Source: Hexactinellida sp. DTS-2022
Taxonomy: Eukaryota > Porifera > Hexactinellida
NCBI GenBank assembly: GCA_028753945.1
Contig: JAPNXP010000012.1
Coordinates: 3,348,001-3,412,000, forward strand
DNA: 64,000 nucleotides
Direction of reading: 5' to 3'
This document shows positions 47,045 through 56,660 of the stretch, one piece after another. A program made the position numbers and the translations under genes. How positions within the stretch are numbered: position 1 is the first letter of the stretch; each line of letters starts with the position of its first letter. The notes beneath the pieces were generated by a model that did not search any database, was not told the origin of the DNA, and was given only the letters and a program-made list of their open reading frames with translations.

Positions 47045-47837
47045 TTGAATATATGTAATTTCTGATGGACATGTTTTGTAGTTTTCAAAAAATAATGGTC
47101 TCCATCTTTGAATAATATCATATGATATTCATTGCTCAAGTGAACTTTGGATACCCTGAGATCTACACAAGTTATTTGCTGATAGTATGCAAAGTACAAT
47201 ACTGATACAATAATTGCAAGTTTTGCAAAAAAAATCATTACAGAGAAAAAGAGTACGAAATTTATTCTAGGTGATCTACCGTTCTGAAATATATGTACGC
47301 GGTTTATATCAAATCAGCACATACATTTTCATAATACTATATCTGTAGAATTACTTTTCAAAGTGTAATTATTATTTTCTATTTTTAGTTTTAATTCAAA
47401 AGAATTTCCAAACTTAGAACGGACAGAGTCATCCTATTACACCTGAAAAGTCACCTGTTGAGTTTAATTATAGACGAAACAACTATATTTTCTTAGCTAT
47501 AGGAACTATATTATTCACGATATTGTAAACGCACTGATCAAATATATAATATAGAACCAAAAGAAAGTAATTGATACTAGCACGCCCATACACCAGTGTG
47601 TATGCGTGTACACCAGTATGTTGGTGTGCACGTGTTTACACTGGTGTGCACGCGTGCACACCAAGCACGTCCATAAACTGCAACATGTACACCAGTCTCG
47701 CGATTGCACTGCAACACCTGTATTAATTAATGCATCTATACTGTGTCTATCAATATATACCCACACAAAATATAATTATACCAGTAAACATAAAATTTGT
47801 AAAGGGGCCGAAAGCCCCCGGAAAAAGATTTTCCAAC

Positions 47838-47882
47838 AACTAGCAGAAAATCGCCGCCCGGAGGGCGGCTTTTCAGCTAGTT
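47838..47882. repeat. GC-rich hairpin
   Basis: AACTAGC-agaaaatcGCCGCCC-gga-GGGCGGC-ttttcaGCTAGTT, an almost perfect stem of about 20 bp with a very short loop. A smaller ggggc-cgaaa-gcccc hairpin lies 25 bp to the left. Unknown role. Confidence 0.7.
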
Positions 47883-47889
47883 ATTAATA

Positions 47890-48350
47890 GTTTGATAGAC
47901 AGCAATTAGTTGTCTGTCATATCAGTGAAGCATTGGCAAAATGTATTTCCGCGATTAAGCGAACCTGCGCATATTTTACTCACATATATTGTTGAAAAAT
48001 CAAGAAAATAATATTGAGGTGGATTATAATGGTTTTCAGCAACAGTTAACATATCGAAATAGCCTAAACCAATGTAATTACAATTGCCATTTATATTGAC
48101 CCTTGCCTATTTGAGAAAATAGGTACTTAGCAGTTCTTTTTATAAATTTTAATCAATATTGCGTTCTTTTTAGGTGAGGTCAGAATATGTTGACCTGTTC
48201 AATCTCTATAATGCATTGGTTAGAATGTGCCTTGCAGATAAACGCATTTGTATTTGTAATTAATAGTAATTACTTGTCTTAGTGTACCATTTGTATTTGT
48301 ATTTTTATTAAATTACTTAAAAAAAATTTGAAATTTGAAATAATTCCAAT
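47890..48350. other. No recognisable feature
   Basis: AT-rich intronic DNA of the FN3 receptor. The motif around 48030-48110 recalls the interior of the small element at 50798-51038 but no ends are seen. Confidence 0.4.
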
Positions 48351-48352
48351 TA

Positions 48353-48528
48353 CAGTAGAGCCTCTGCAGCTCTGAACAACGGACACCTTGGGACCGGAAC
48401 CGTTGTCCGTTATTTAGAGGTTGCTTTTCTATTAGACATATACTAAATAAATAAATCCGTGCCACAGGGTTGTCCGTTATTTAGAGGTTGTCCGCTATTT
48501 GGAGTGTCCTTTATGGGAGGCTCCACTG
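48353..48528. mobile_element. Pogo-like short element
   Basis: Ends CAGTAGAGCCTC and GGAGGCTCCACTG with TA on both sides. gttgtccgttatttagagg is repeated inside. 176 bp. Confidence 0.75.
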
Positions 48529-48559
48529 TATTTCAATCGATTCAGTGTTGATTCTAGAT

Positions 48560-48674
48560 CAGGGGTTCTTAAACTGGGGGGCGTAAAGGTATTGTTGGAG
48601 CGGCGTAATACCCTCAGAAAATGCAAACTCATCAACCAAGGGGGGCATGGGATGAAAAAGTTTAAGAACCCCTG
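48560..48674. mobile_element. hAT-like short element, exact 8-bp duplication
   Basis: Ends CAGGGGTTCTTAAACT and AGTTTAAGAACCCCTG. TTCTAGAT flanks both sides (48552-48559, 48675-48682). 115 bp. Confidence 0.9.
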
Positions 48675-48826
48675 TTCTAGATTAAAATTAAGTGATAATT
48701 AATGCTATAATTTGTAAATAAATACATTTCAGAGTATTAGACCCCATGGCTGGTGCTTTGAAGCGATGGTGAGACAGAATATAGCTCATTTTAATAATTA
48801 TGTAAATATAATGTAATATTAACTAC

Positions 48827-48942
48827 CTCATATCCATTAATATATCCGTTTCTATCCTGTGGATTTGGTAGCACTACTCTGCATGCGATGCTCGTAGCAC
48901 TGGCAGCTCTGCAGTCCAATCCTGCTGGTCCCAAACGAGGTT
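48827..48942 (-). CDS. FN3 receptor, internal exon (first half of an FN3 domain)
   Basis: 116 nt with acceptor cttaatag (ending 48943) and donor gaggtagt (from 48826). The exon begins in phase 1 and ends in phase 0. It reads EPRLGPAGLDCRAASATSIA, then CRVVLPNPQDRNGYINGYE, which is the A-to-C strand half of an FN3 domain. It is completed by the exon at 34001-33749, whose phase-0 start fits. Upstream exons must exist because of the phase-1 start, but none is recognisable further right. Confidence 0.75.
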
Positions 48943-50100
48943 CTATTAAGTGATGTTTATATAAGAGAGGGTAGATTAGTCTATAAGGAAATATACGTAT
49001 TGTTATAAAACACATTACGATTAAGCGTCTAAAATAAGCATTGGACAACTTAGGTTCTTTCTGGTGAATAAAACTGCAATTATATTTTAGTGTATGTATA
49101 AATTCAAAAACAGCTAATTCCTTTAAAGTATTCACTAGCGCGCTACGTTCCCTAGGTCGCTACACGACGTGTGGCACCCTGCATTTCGTGTCTTTCGCTT
49201 CGTGTCTTTGTGTTTAATGCTGATTTAAATAATTATTTAAAATCATTAAAACCAACTACAGTAAATCCTTTACAAAGTGAACACCCTGGGGAGCAGCCAA
49301 AACGTTCACTTTTGAGAGGTGTTCACTTTTCATGATTTATCATAACGTGTGTCTAAAGCAATGGGAAAAATTTGGGACCGAGAAAAAGTGTCCATATTTT
49401 GGAGTTGTTCATTTCTTGGAGGTGTTTATAGGGGTTCATTTGGGGGGCCCCCCTAAATTTGGGGAGGTCCTCCCCAAATTAACATTTATGATGCTCTATT
49501 TGGGGGGGCCCTCCCCAATTTGACTTGATTGATGATTCGTGGATGCAATACCTAATTTGAGGGGGTCCTCCCCATAATGTAATATTATTCCTACATTGAT
49601 TGTAATTTGACGTTTGAATTTGTAAGATTCTAGTAATATATATTTTGCACATTCAATTTTAGAAAATCATCTTAATTAATCAAAAAGATATAAATAAGTA
49701 CATTGTATACTAATAGGCAATGTTTATCTCAGGTGATACATACTATATAGTTATATATACTCTACATTTTAATTAATTAATTAACAAGATTAATCTGCAT
49801 TTATGAATGTGTATCGGGGACAAAAAAATCTTTGAACTTATTACACAGATCCAATGTAATTTACTCCACAAATTAATTAAATCCGATTCGTTTATTTTGT
49901 AGTTTGTTAAAAGTAAATACAATTTTGGTTCCTTGGAAGCTCTTGGATTTCGACCCTGATTGTAAGACCAAATTCTTTGCTAGATCATAGATGTGTGGAA
50001 TATTTATTTGGTCCGCGTGCACTTCATACCAAAACTTGAAGAATATGAGCGGTGATTCTTTAGATGATAATGAATTGGAGGTAACAAGTAGTATATCGAT

Positions 50101-50420
50101 TTGGAGTGTAATCTTGATGGCACAGAAAATTTAGAACTCTCGCAGAGGCTGATTCAGAAATTGCCAACTTTCTCAGAGCGTAAATTAGATATATTTTCAC
50201 CTGATGAAATGAGAAGTAGCTCAGGGAAACAAGAAATTATAAGCGATCACATGTATTCATTACAATTGGCATATTTTAAATGGAAGAAAAGTCGTAAAGC
50301 GAATGAGCAAGTTCCTGAACAAATTAGACTTTCAATAGAAAAGATAAAACCGAATTGTATGGAAAATCGAAAAGTTTACAAAAACTTCATTCAGAAAATA
50401 CCTCCGAGTATCAACTTAAG
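50101..50420 (+). CDS. N-terminal segment of the element's integrase gene
   Basis: About 107 residues, charged and helical in look (HMYSLQLAYFKWKKSRKANE), of no recognised family. A methionine-led frame 56 bp upstream (MSGDSLDDNELE, from 50045) runs into it after a one-base shift. At the 3' end gtaagc at 50421 and ttttttag at 50474 look like a 54-nt intron, but the frames do not join exactly, so the gene may be decayed or spliced elsewhere. Confidence 0.45.
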
Positions 50421-50485
50421 GTAAGCTGATTGTATTAGTTTTATGCAAATTTAGATTTAGTTAAGATTTTTTAGGAAAATCTCAT

Positions 50486-51797
50486 GGGTATTTGTTAGTT
50501 AAAGGGAGATCAAATAGTTCAATCTCAGGAATGATACATATAGTGCTAGAATGGTACCATAATAAGTTAAATCACCCAAAGGTGTCTAAGCTTATTATAT
50601 CAATAAAATCGAAGTTCCATATTTGGGATGTTAACAATGAATACTTTAAGAAGGTATATGCAGAACTATGCTGTGATATCTGTCTATCCAATGTGTCACT
50701 TCCAAAGAAAGGACATCACAAACACATCAAAACATTCGGTGTTCTTGATCGTATACAAATAGACCTTACACAAATTGCCTTTGAAAAAGAAGATATACCG
50801 TATTTCCCCGAATAAGCGCCCCGGCGCTTATTGTTTTCGTGGGCCAAAATAATCCTGAAAAATTTGGGGAAAATCCAGAATATAATATTTAAGTGGGTTC
50901 TAATGGTTTCCACCAACATTATACCTACTGAAGTTGCCAAAATTAATGTAATTACATTACAGTGATCTAGTAATGTGTTTAAATTTTATCATACCAATGT
51001 CATTTTTATTGACCCGGCGCTTATTCGGGGAAATACGGTAGTTGCTAGAAAAGGATTATTTTGGGTTTTGACGATAATCGATTGTTTTTCAAAATTTGCC
51101 TGGGCGTATCCTCTAAAAATTAAAGAAACAAAACCAATATGTGAGATCTTCTGCAAACTATTTCTCACAGAGGGCATACCACAGATATTACAAAGTGACA
51201 ATGGGGGAGAGTTTGTTTCGAATATAATAAAGCATATTATGCCTAATCTAGGTATAAAGTTGATAAATGGTTCGCCTTCAAGGACAGGTTGAAAGATTTA
51301 ATAAAACATTTAAAGGTCTATTTAAGAAGGAAATTCAAATTAACTTGTCTGCAGGTTCGAGAGTAGAGAATTGGCCCGAAGAGTTGTTACCAAGAATTAT
51401 TAATACGTATATTCATGGCAAACACAGATCTTTATCTAGATCTCCTTGGGAAGTATATTATGCTAGATCTGCGACTCATCCGACGTGTAATGTCATGCAA
51501 TTAGAATCTTTAAACACTATTGATATAGAATTATGCTCTTGTCCAGATGATGAAACGATTGGCTCTATAAATAAAAATAACTTGATGGATGATATGAGGT
51601 TAAGGGCTGAAGATAACGAAAAAATTGTAATACAAACCTTGAATCAAACTCGGGAGATTCAGGTTGAGAACTATCGAAGAATTTCTAAAGGACATAACTC
51701 CAACCATAGTATTACCGTAGGAATGACTGCATATTTGAGGAATCCCAAAATTATTAGAAATTTAATAAGAAAAACCCTTCATGAACCACAAACGTAA
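50486..51797 (+). pseudogene. Integrase of the CAGT/TA element, interrupted
   Basis: A Gypsy-type integrase. There is an HHCC module (WYHNKLNHPKVSKL with the His pair, CCDICLSN with the Cys pair) and the core Asp in RIQIDLTQ. The frame is then interrupted by a 241-bp element (50798-51038). It resumes at GLFWVLTIIDCFSKFAWAYP, then LQSDNGGEF with the second Asp. A frame break near 51290 follows, and the Glu segment reads GQVERFNKTFKGLF. INTYIHGKHRSLSRSPWEVYY follows. The damage is confined to the insertion and one small deletion, so decay is recent. Confidence 0.75.
50798..51038. mobile_element. TA-flanked short element inside the integrase
   Basis: Ends CCGTATTTCCCCGAATAAGC and its exact inverse, with TA on both sides (50796-50797, 51039-51040). 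Removing it and one TA leaves the integrase frame continuous, so the insertion is precise. Confidence 0.9.
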
Positions 51798-51859
51798 AAG
51801 TAGAAATTTTGAAAAAACACTCTACTTCTAACCAGTATTATGTTTAATACCAAAACCTA

Positions 51860-52732
51860 GAAGGAGAATTTATACAACTATGGGTACACAATGAAGAGAT
51901 GCTATTCTCCGATTCTAATGTAAAAGCCGAATCGTCTGACTGCATTCTGAATAACACACTACCAATTTCCCAAGAATTTAATCGAATTGAATACAATAAA
52001 TTATTAAGCAAGTTTGAACAACTAACAGCAGAAAAGTGGTGCAATACAAGAAGGATGATTGCAAACCTAAATAAATATTCAGGATTGGACCTAAGAGATG
52101 AGTTTGAGAAATTTGCTGAAAGATGTAGCAATAATAATGAACAGGGAGAATCTGAAATGAAATTCTAGATGGAAATACTAAATGAAGTGTACGACGAGCA
52201 ATTTATTGAGTTTTACGCAACAACTTTGAATATTCATAAGAAACAAAGTTTTGAATCAAGTCTCTCTAAACTTGAATATTTGGCACACAAGGGATTTAAA
52301 GAATATCTAGGGGTACTAAACTACAAACATGGTATCGTGACAGACAGAATGATCATTCTCGTGACTTCTTTTGGATTGTTTCACAGAGGCTGGGATTATC
52401 AGATAAGCACACAAGTGAAGAATGCTGCTTTTCAACTGATTGCCAACATGACTGTTGTTTCCAGTTACTCAAGTTTCATTACGAAAAACGTATGTTTCTT
52501 TGTGAAGAAATCCGGAATCAAGGTGGTGGTAATAACATTGCCACTGATACTAGCAATTATTTAGGGAAACGCTCAAGGAAACAATTCGAAGAGCACAACA
52601 TCGAATTGTCTACAATTAGTAATTTGGAAAATTCTAATATCATGAAGGATAGGTGTGGCAAGAAGATATATTTGGGTCACGATCAATTTCTTATATCTAT
52701 TCCCTTAGAATCTTTACAAACAATAAAAGATT
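51860..52732 (+). pseudogene. Middle region of the integrase-OTU gene
   Basis: Open pieces in two frames. One runs from the EFIQLWVHNEEM stretch through LLSKFEQLTAEKWC and KYSGLDLRDEFEKFA to a stop at 52168. The second runs 52169-52564 (FIEFYATTLNIHKKQSF, LGVLNYKHGIVTDRM) and continues after a shift near 52500 through YLGKRSRKQFEEH to a stop at 52734. No known domain is recognised. It links integrase and OTU parts and is probably one ancestral protein or two adjacent genes. Confidence 0.5.
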
Positions 52733-52860
52733 AAGATAGCCAACTCTATGTACATCAATTTTTTGCGCTTCCATATCTATATTCCAAGTCCAATGCCGAT
52801 AGTACTATACAACAATCACCTACTATCAAGATTTCGAAGAGTAAATCAAGGAGTGTTAAA

Positions 52861-53508
52861 ATGAAGTCTAAAATTAGAAAGACAAGCAATATTAGAAATA
52901 ATCTTCCCAATGATAAAACAGAAAAGCTCACTCCTCAAAGCTATATTGATCTCCGTTATCGACCTGTAAATAGTGATTGGCGAATAATCAAATCTAAAGA
53001 AGTTTTGGACAACGAAATAGACTTAGCTTTACTCGTAGATATCAAAAATAGCGATAATTCAAATACCTATTTGAGGGAATGTGTTGTAAAAGACAAAGTG
53101 CCTATCATTCCAGATGGTAACTGCCTCTTCAGAGCACTTGGTTGGTGGTTAACTGGCAATGAAGATATGCACCTCCTAGTCCGGCAGAAATTACTAAATT
53201 TTATGGCAAGATCTCAATTGAGTAGAAAGTATGTTGTGATTAAATATAATCAAAAGGTAGAAGAGTATATCGCCAATAAGAATATGGCGATGCCAACTGT
53301 TTGGGGTACTGATGTAGAATTGTTTTGTGCTGCCATTTGGTTACAAACCGATATATATGTATTGAAGGATGATGAATGGCAGAGATTTTCTCAGAAAGGT
53401 TTCAACTCTAAGAGAGGGAAGAATATATCAAGTTCATTGAACCTTTATCTTGAGAACAGTAATTGTCATTACGAGCCAATAATTTCTGTTAGTCCGAAGT
53501 GTGACTAG
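52861..53508 (+). CDS. OTU-type cysteine protease of the element
   Basis: 215 residues from an ATG at 52861 to TAG; the frame is also open upstream to the stop at 52732, so it may be the C-terminal part of a longer protein. OTU enzymes cleave ubiquitin or ubiquitin-like chains. The signature IPDGNCLFRALGWWLTG places Asp85 and the nucleophile Cys88, and the catalytic His is probably His203 in NCHYEP. The supporting VELFCAAIWLQTDIYVL block lies in the expected place. The frame is undamaged, unlike the integrase. OTU or Ulp1 proteases are known as C-terminal partners of Ginger1 transposases. Confidence 0.8.
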   Translation: MKSKIRKTSNIRNNLPNDKTEKLTPQSYIDLRYRPVNSDWRIIKSKEVLDNEIDLALLVDIKNSDNSNTYLRECVVKDKVPIIPDGNCLFRALGWWLTGNEDMHLLVRQKLLNFMARSQLSRKYVVIKYNQKVEEYIANKNMAMPTVWGTDVELFCAAIWLQTDIYVLKDDEWQRFSQKGFNSKRGKNISSSLNLYLENSNCHYEPIISVSPKCD

Positions 53509-53514
53509 ACTAGA

Positions 53515-53935
53515 TTATTAGCTATTACTTAGGATTAGAAGATTTTTATTAGATATATAGTAGTATCTTTACATTCAACATACCTACAATCTAGAATACA
53601 TCAATGAATATATATTTACTAGGAAATATATTACTTACTAATCAGTCTTGTACGTTAAGTTAATACTATTCTGGGACTATATTCACTATATAGGAATGTA
53701 GGGAGTATACACGATGTTACATTCGAATTCAGGCAAATTTCACGATTCAAAACACTCTGGAAATGGCAGTATTTTGTGATTGTGAACTGCATCACCAATC
53801 GGTGATCATTTCCAAGTCACACGATTATTGCATGTAATTAGACCACTGTCATAACAATGACTGCCTTAGATTCACTAATATCAGTAAATGATTGGAGAAG
53901 CGTCCAGAAATATAAATGGAGAAGTGTAAACTAAA
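53515..53935. other. No recognisable gene (right arm of the element)
   Basis: AT-rich DNA between the OTU gene and the right inverted repeats of the 49259-54071 element. Confidence 0.5.
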
Positions 53936-54194
53936 CATGAGGAGGACCCCCTCAAATTAGGTATTGCATCCACGAATCATCAATCAAGTCAAATTGGGGA
54001 GGACCCCCCCAAAGTTAGGAGGGCCCCCCCCAAATGAACCCCTACAGTGTTCACTTTTGGAGGTTTTACTGTATATCAATTTATATTTTAATTCATTGGT
54101 CAGATACAGTAGTATAACTTGTCAATTCCAGTACGCCCATTAAACTACGTAGGTTCTGACTGAAAGTTTGATCTCACTACAGACCAATTTATCT

Positions 54195-54911
54195 TTAATT
54201 ATTTTCTTGGTTCGTATGAGAGTCCATTAGCATCTCTTCCTGGCTCTCTAATATATTTCCCACGTCTTGAGCTTTTTTTGAAGAAATTCTTTTGTTGAAC
54301 AGAGTATGCAGTCGAGTAGCCTTTGTAGGACCGAGTCCCGGACACTCCAACAACTCTGCTTTGCTTGCCTTCATAATTCTTGACATAGAACCGAAGTGCT
54401 GTAGCAGAGTCTGCGAGTCTGTAGAATTTACAGACTTGACTGAAGTTAGACATTCCCCAACTCTCTTGTTGAAATCGGTCTCTGATTTTTCCATTATCAA
54501 GTCGGGCGGTTTGTGTTCGTACCTTTTATAAGTTTCAATGTACTTCGCTGCTTCCGAATTGCTATACGAGAGTACCAGCGTCAAGTCGCTCCTCAGAGCT
54601 ATCTGTGTCAGTTCAAGCAGAGTATCTTTAACGTTTGTAACGTCAATCAATACAAGTAGCACTTTTAGTGTGTACTTCTTGATGCCCTCCTGTCTCACCC
54701 GCTCGTGGATGTAGTCAGGGTGTAAGTTGTGATACCGCACACTCAGAAACAACACACAGCTCCGCTCTCCGACTTCGAAGTCTGGACAAATGTCTGCTAC
54801 CTCACACAGTGTGTCCTTGATATGTGAAATTACTGGGTTCTTCCTTTGACAGAAGTGAATCAGAAGGCGAGATGACTTTGTGCTAACATTAGATTTTGCC
54901 TTAACAACCAT
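54195..54911 (-). CDS. ERCC1: DNA excision repair protein ERCC1
   Basis: A single-exon frame of 238 residues. ERCC1 is the non-catalytic partner of XPF, and together they cut 5' of lesions in nucleotide-excision and crosslink repair. The central nuclease-like domain (residues about 25-145) has the diagnostic FLSVRYHNLHPDYIHERV, VLLVLIDV, YIETYKRYEHKPPDLIMEK blocks. The tandem helix-hairpin-helix domain that binds XPF (about 155-207) shows TSVKSVNSTDSQTLLQHFG and ECPGLGPTKATRLH. The poorly conserved N-terminal region of vertebrate ERCC1 is absent, and about 30 extra residues follow the HhH pair. The ATG at 54911 is the first in frame. The gene is intronless and shares a strand with the FN3 receptor. 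Confidence 0.95.
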   Translation of the reverse strand: MVVKAKSNVSTKSSRLLIHFCQRKNPVISHIKDTLCEVADICPDFEVGERSCVLFLSVRYHNLHPDYIHERVRQEGIKKYTLKVLLVLIDVTNVKDTLLELTQIALRSDLTLVLSYSNSEAAKYIETYKRYEHKPPDLIMEKSETDFNKRVGECLTSVKSVNSTDSQTLLQHFGSMSRIMKASKAELLECPGLGPTKATRLHTLFNKRISSKKAQDVGNILESQEEMLMDSHTNQENN

Positions 54912-54914
54912 TAT

Positions 54915-55505
54915 CTTCTAAAGCTAGTGCCGCAGTAATAAAGTAAACAAATATTCAAGTGCAAAAATGCTGTAAGTTTGAGTCTAAAGACTGTCAACAT
55001 ATTAGTAACGCAATTTATTTATTTCCTACACTGGTACACTTGTATATTATTGTAGCCCGCCGCAATAAAGTGATATTACTAAAAACACAATGGATTAATT
55101 ATGATGTTACGTAATTAATTAATACCAGCGCGCTTCACTTGCTAGGTCGCTTCGTGGCAGAACACAACCACACACCAACCACTTCTCGGTTGGTGTGTGG
55201 TGTATGTATCTTCTAGCATTGGTTATATAGCATAAATAGGCCTAAGATAGTCAAATTTAACAATGTGAAATTTTAATGATTATTTCATCATGCGATAATG
55301 AGAAGGCATATTGGCAACTGGTGCGACCAACGTGTCCGCATCATTAATGTGCATATTCCATTAAATTTTTCAGAAATTTTATCTCTTAGAGGGTGCGAAT
55401 TATCAGCGATTTAATAAATTTTCACAATGCTCAAAATGTGACAATGACGTCATAACTTGGCGAGGAGTGTGAATTTTGAGTGGAAACCTCAACATGTTGT
55501 CGGGA
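54915..55505. other. Upstream region of ERCC1, with one hairpin
   Basis: No gene is recognised. 55168-55200 holds a perfect 13-bp stem (ccacacaccaacc / ggttggtgtgtgg, 7-nt loop) about 260 bp upstream of the ERCC1 start. gctaggtcgcttcgtggc nearby resembles a stretch at about 49150. Confidence 0.5.
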
Positions 55506-55512
55506 TCTAAAA

Positions 55513-55700
55513 GATACCCCTATATGCCAAAAATTAGATTTGGAAACCGTCCACTTTCTTCAATCAACTCGGAGCATATAAACAAATATCTACACATATA
55601 CAAATACGAGCCCTTCGGTCTCGGTCGTTTCGCGACGGATCACTCTCTCACAACAAAATTAATCAATGGCCGCTCAGCAAGCCTTACTCTCCTCAAATAT
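55513..55700 (-). mobile_element. Helitron-like 3' end with flank shared with 35.7 kb
   Basis: On the minus strand gaccgagaccgaagggctcgt ends at about 55607, matching the 3' ends at 28756 and 35582. The DNA beyond it (55513-55605: tggaaaccgtccactttctt and so on) matches the flanks of the elements at 35756-37090 and 37124, without those insertions. Confidence 0.65.
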
Positions 55701-55704
55701 CACT

Positions 55705-56080
55705 CATATTAAATAAGTTAAACCTGTGACTTGTAAATTACACGTACTCAATTCAGGTGCTGCTATTTGGGACCCAAGTATGCCAATATATTAATTAATT
55801 AATTAATTCATGTTATTTACTAACCCATGATTTACTGCATAGTAATTTGTTTGAGTATTATTAATTCGCTGCATCATCAATATGTCATTTATTATGCTTG
55901 ATAGTAATATTATGCACACTTAGCATATGATTGACGAAAGATAAATACATCATAGAAATTAACTGAAGGGTGCCAAACTGGATTAATGAAAGTATACAAT
56001 TTCGGAAATAATGTAGGTAAAGATTAAATCATCAAACCTCAATATGTGCAATGACGCAAACAGTTGGAGGTTACATTTTT
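55705..56080. other. No recognisable feature
   Basis: AT-rich DNA between a Helitron-like fragment and the palindromic minisatellite. Confidence 0.5.
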
Positions 56081-56082
56081 AC

Positions 56083-56660
56083 TGTGCCAACTATAGTATA
56101 GTATAGTGGCCCAGTTCTTATCTTACTGCTTTGGTTTGTAATTATTACTGTGCCGACTATACTATAGAATAGTGGCCCAGTATTGGTCTTAGTGCTTTGG
56201 TATATTATTACTGTGCCGACTATACAATAGTATAGAGGCCCAGTATTGGTCTTAGTGCTTTAGTTAGTTGTCATTACTGTGCCGACTATACTATAGTATA
56301 GTGGCCCAGTATTGAAATGAGTGCCTTGGTATATTATTATTACTGTGCCGACTATACTATAGTATAGTGGCCCAGTAGTGGTCTTAGTGATTTGGTTATT
56401 ATTATTACTGTGCCGACTATACTATAGTATAGTGGCCCAGTATTGGTCTTAGTGCTTTGGTTGGTAATTATTACTGTGCCGACTATACTATAGTATAGTG
56501 GCCCAGTATTGAAATGAGTGCCTTGGTATATTATTATTATTATTACTGTGCCGACTATACTATAGTATAGTGGCCCAGTATTGGAATCACTGCCTGTATT
56601 ATTACTGTGCCGACTATACTTTAGTATAGTGGCCCAGTATTGAAATCACTGCCTTTAATT
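56083..56660 (+). repeat. Minisatellite of nine palindromic modules
   Basis: Nine tandem units of about 62-72 bp starting near 56085, 56149, 56209, 56275, 56344, 56407, 56475, 56547 and 56603. Each is actgtgccg, the 18-bp palindrome (perfect in most), ggcccagta, a short tail with tt(g/a)gtgcttt, then a TTA-rich linker. Two tail types alternate (tggtcttagtgctttgg and tgaaatgagtgccttgg), pointing to higher-order duplication. It leads into array block II. Confidence 0.92.

Larger units (their letters stand above)
44384..47685 (-). mobile_element. Ginger-like DNA transposon (inner, nested)
   Basis: Starts TGTTGCAGTTTATGGACGTG and ends in its inverse. The terminal repeats are about 143 bp and nearly perfect. 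TGTA lies directly at both flanks (44380-44383 and 47686-47689), a 4-bp target duplication as expected for integrase-type elements. It is 3302 bp, inserted 27 bp from the right end of the outer element (41080-47716), which shares the terminal TGTTGCAG and related subterminal motifs. It is therefore the younger of the two. Confidence 0.92.
41080..47716 (-). mobile_element. Ginger-like DNA transposon (outer element)
   Basis: Starts TGTTGCAGTGCAAACGCG and ends with the near inverse cgcgattgcactgcaaca. When the nested element (44384-47685) and one TGTA are set aside, the right terminal repeat matches the left over about 260 bp, and the element is about 3.33 kb. The terminal repeats contain dense alternating copies of gtgtacacgcg, caccagtgtac and cgcgtttacacc, likely transposase-binding arrays. 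It encodes a Gypsy-type integrase on the minus strand with a zinc-finger C-terminal part, a composition known from Ginger elements. The immediate flanks (gttc, cctg) do not match, so no target duplication is proven. It lies in the 14.8-kb intron of the FN3 receptor. Confidence 0.85.
49259..54071 (+). mobile_element. CAGT/TA-type element carrying integrase and OTU genes
   Basis: Left end CAGTAAATCCTTTACAAAG, right end the inverse of CAGTAAAACCTCCAAAAG, TA at both flanks (49257-49258, 54072-54073). Long inner inverted repeats continue inside: the ggggttcatttgggg region and the following caatttgacttgattgatga part at 49433-49578 match the inverse of 53940-54050. The left end has about 130 extra bp relative to the right. 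Ends of this kind are pogo-like, yet the genes inside encode a Gypsy-type integrase and an OTU protease, known together from Ginger elements. It is either a novel pairing or a composite. 4813 bp. Confidence 0.75.

Noticed and set aside
41080..54071. LTR retrotransposon (because of the Gypsy-type integrases)
   Set aside because: No reverse transcriptase, RNase H or protease and no direct long repeats. The ends are inverted, so these are DNA transposons.
56083..56660. CRISPR-like array (repeated palindromic units with spacers)
   Set aside because: The host is animal, the spacers are themselves repeated and TTA-rich, and unit length varies. It is a minisatellite.
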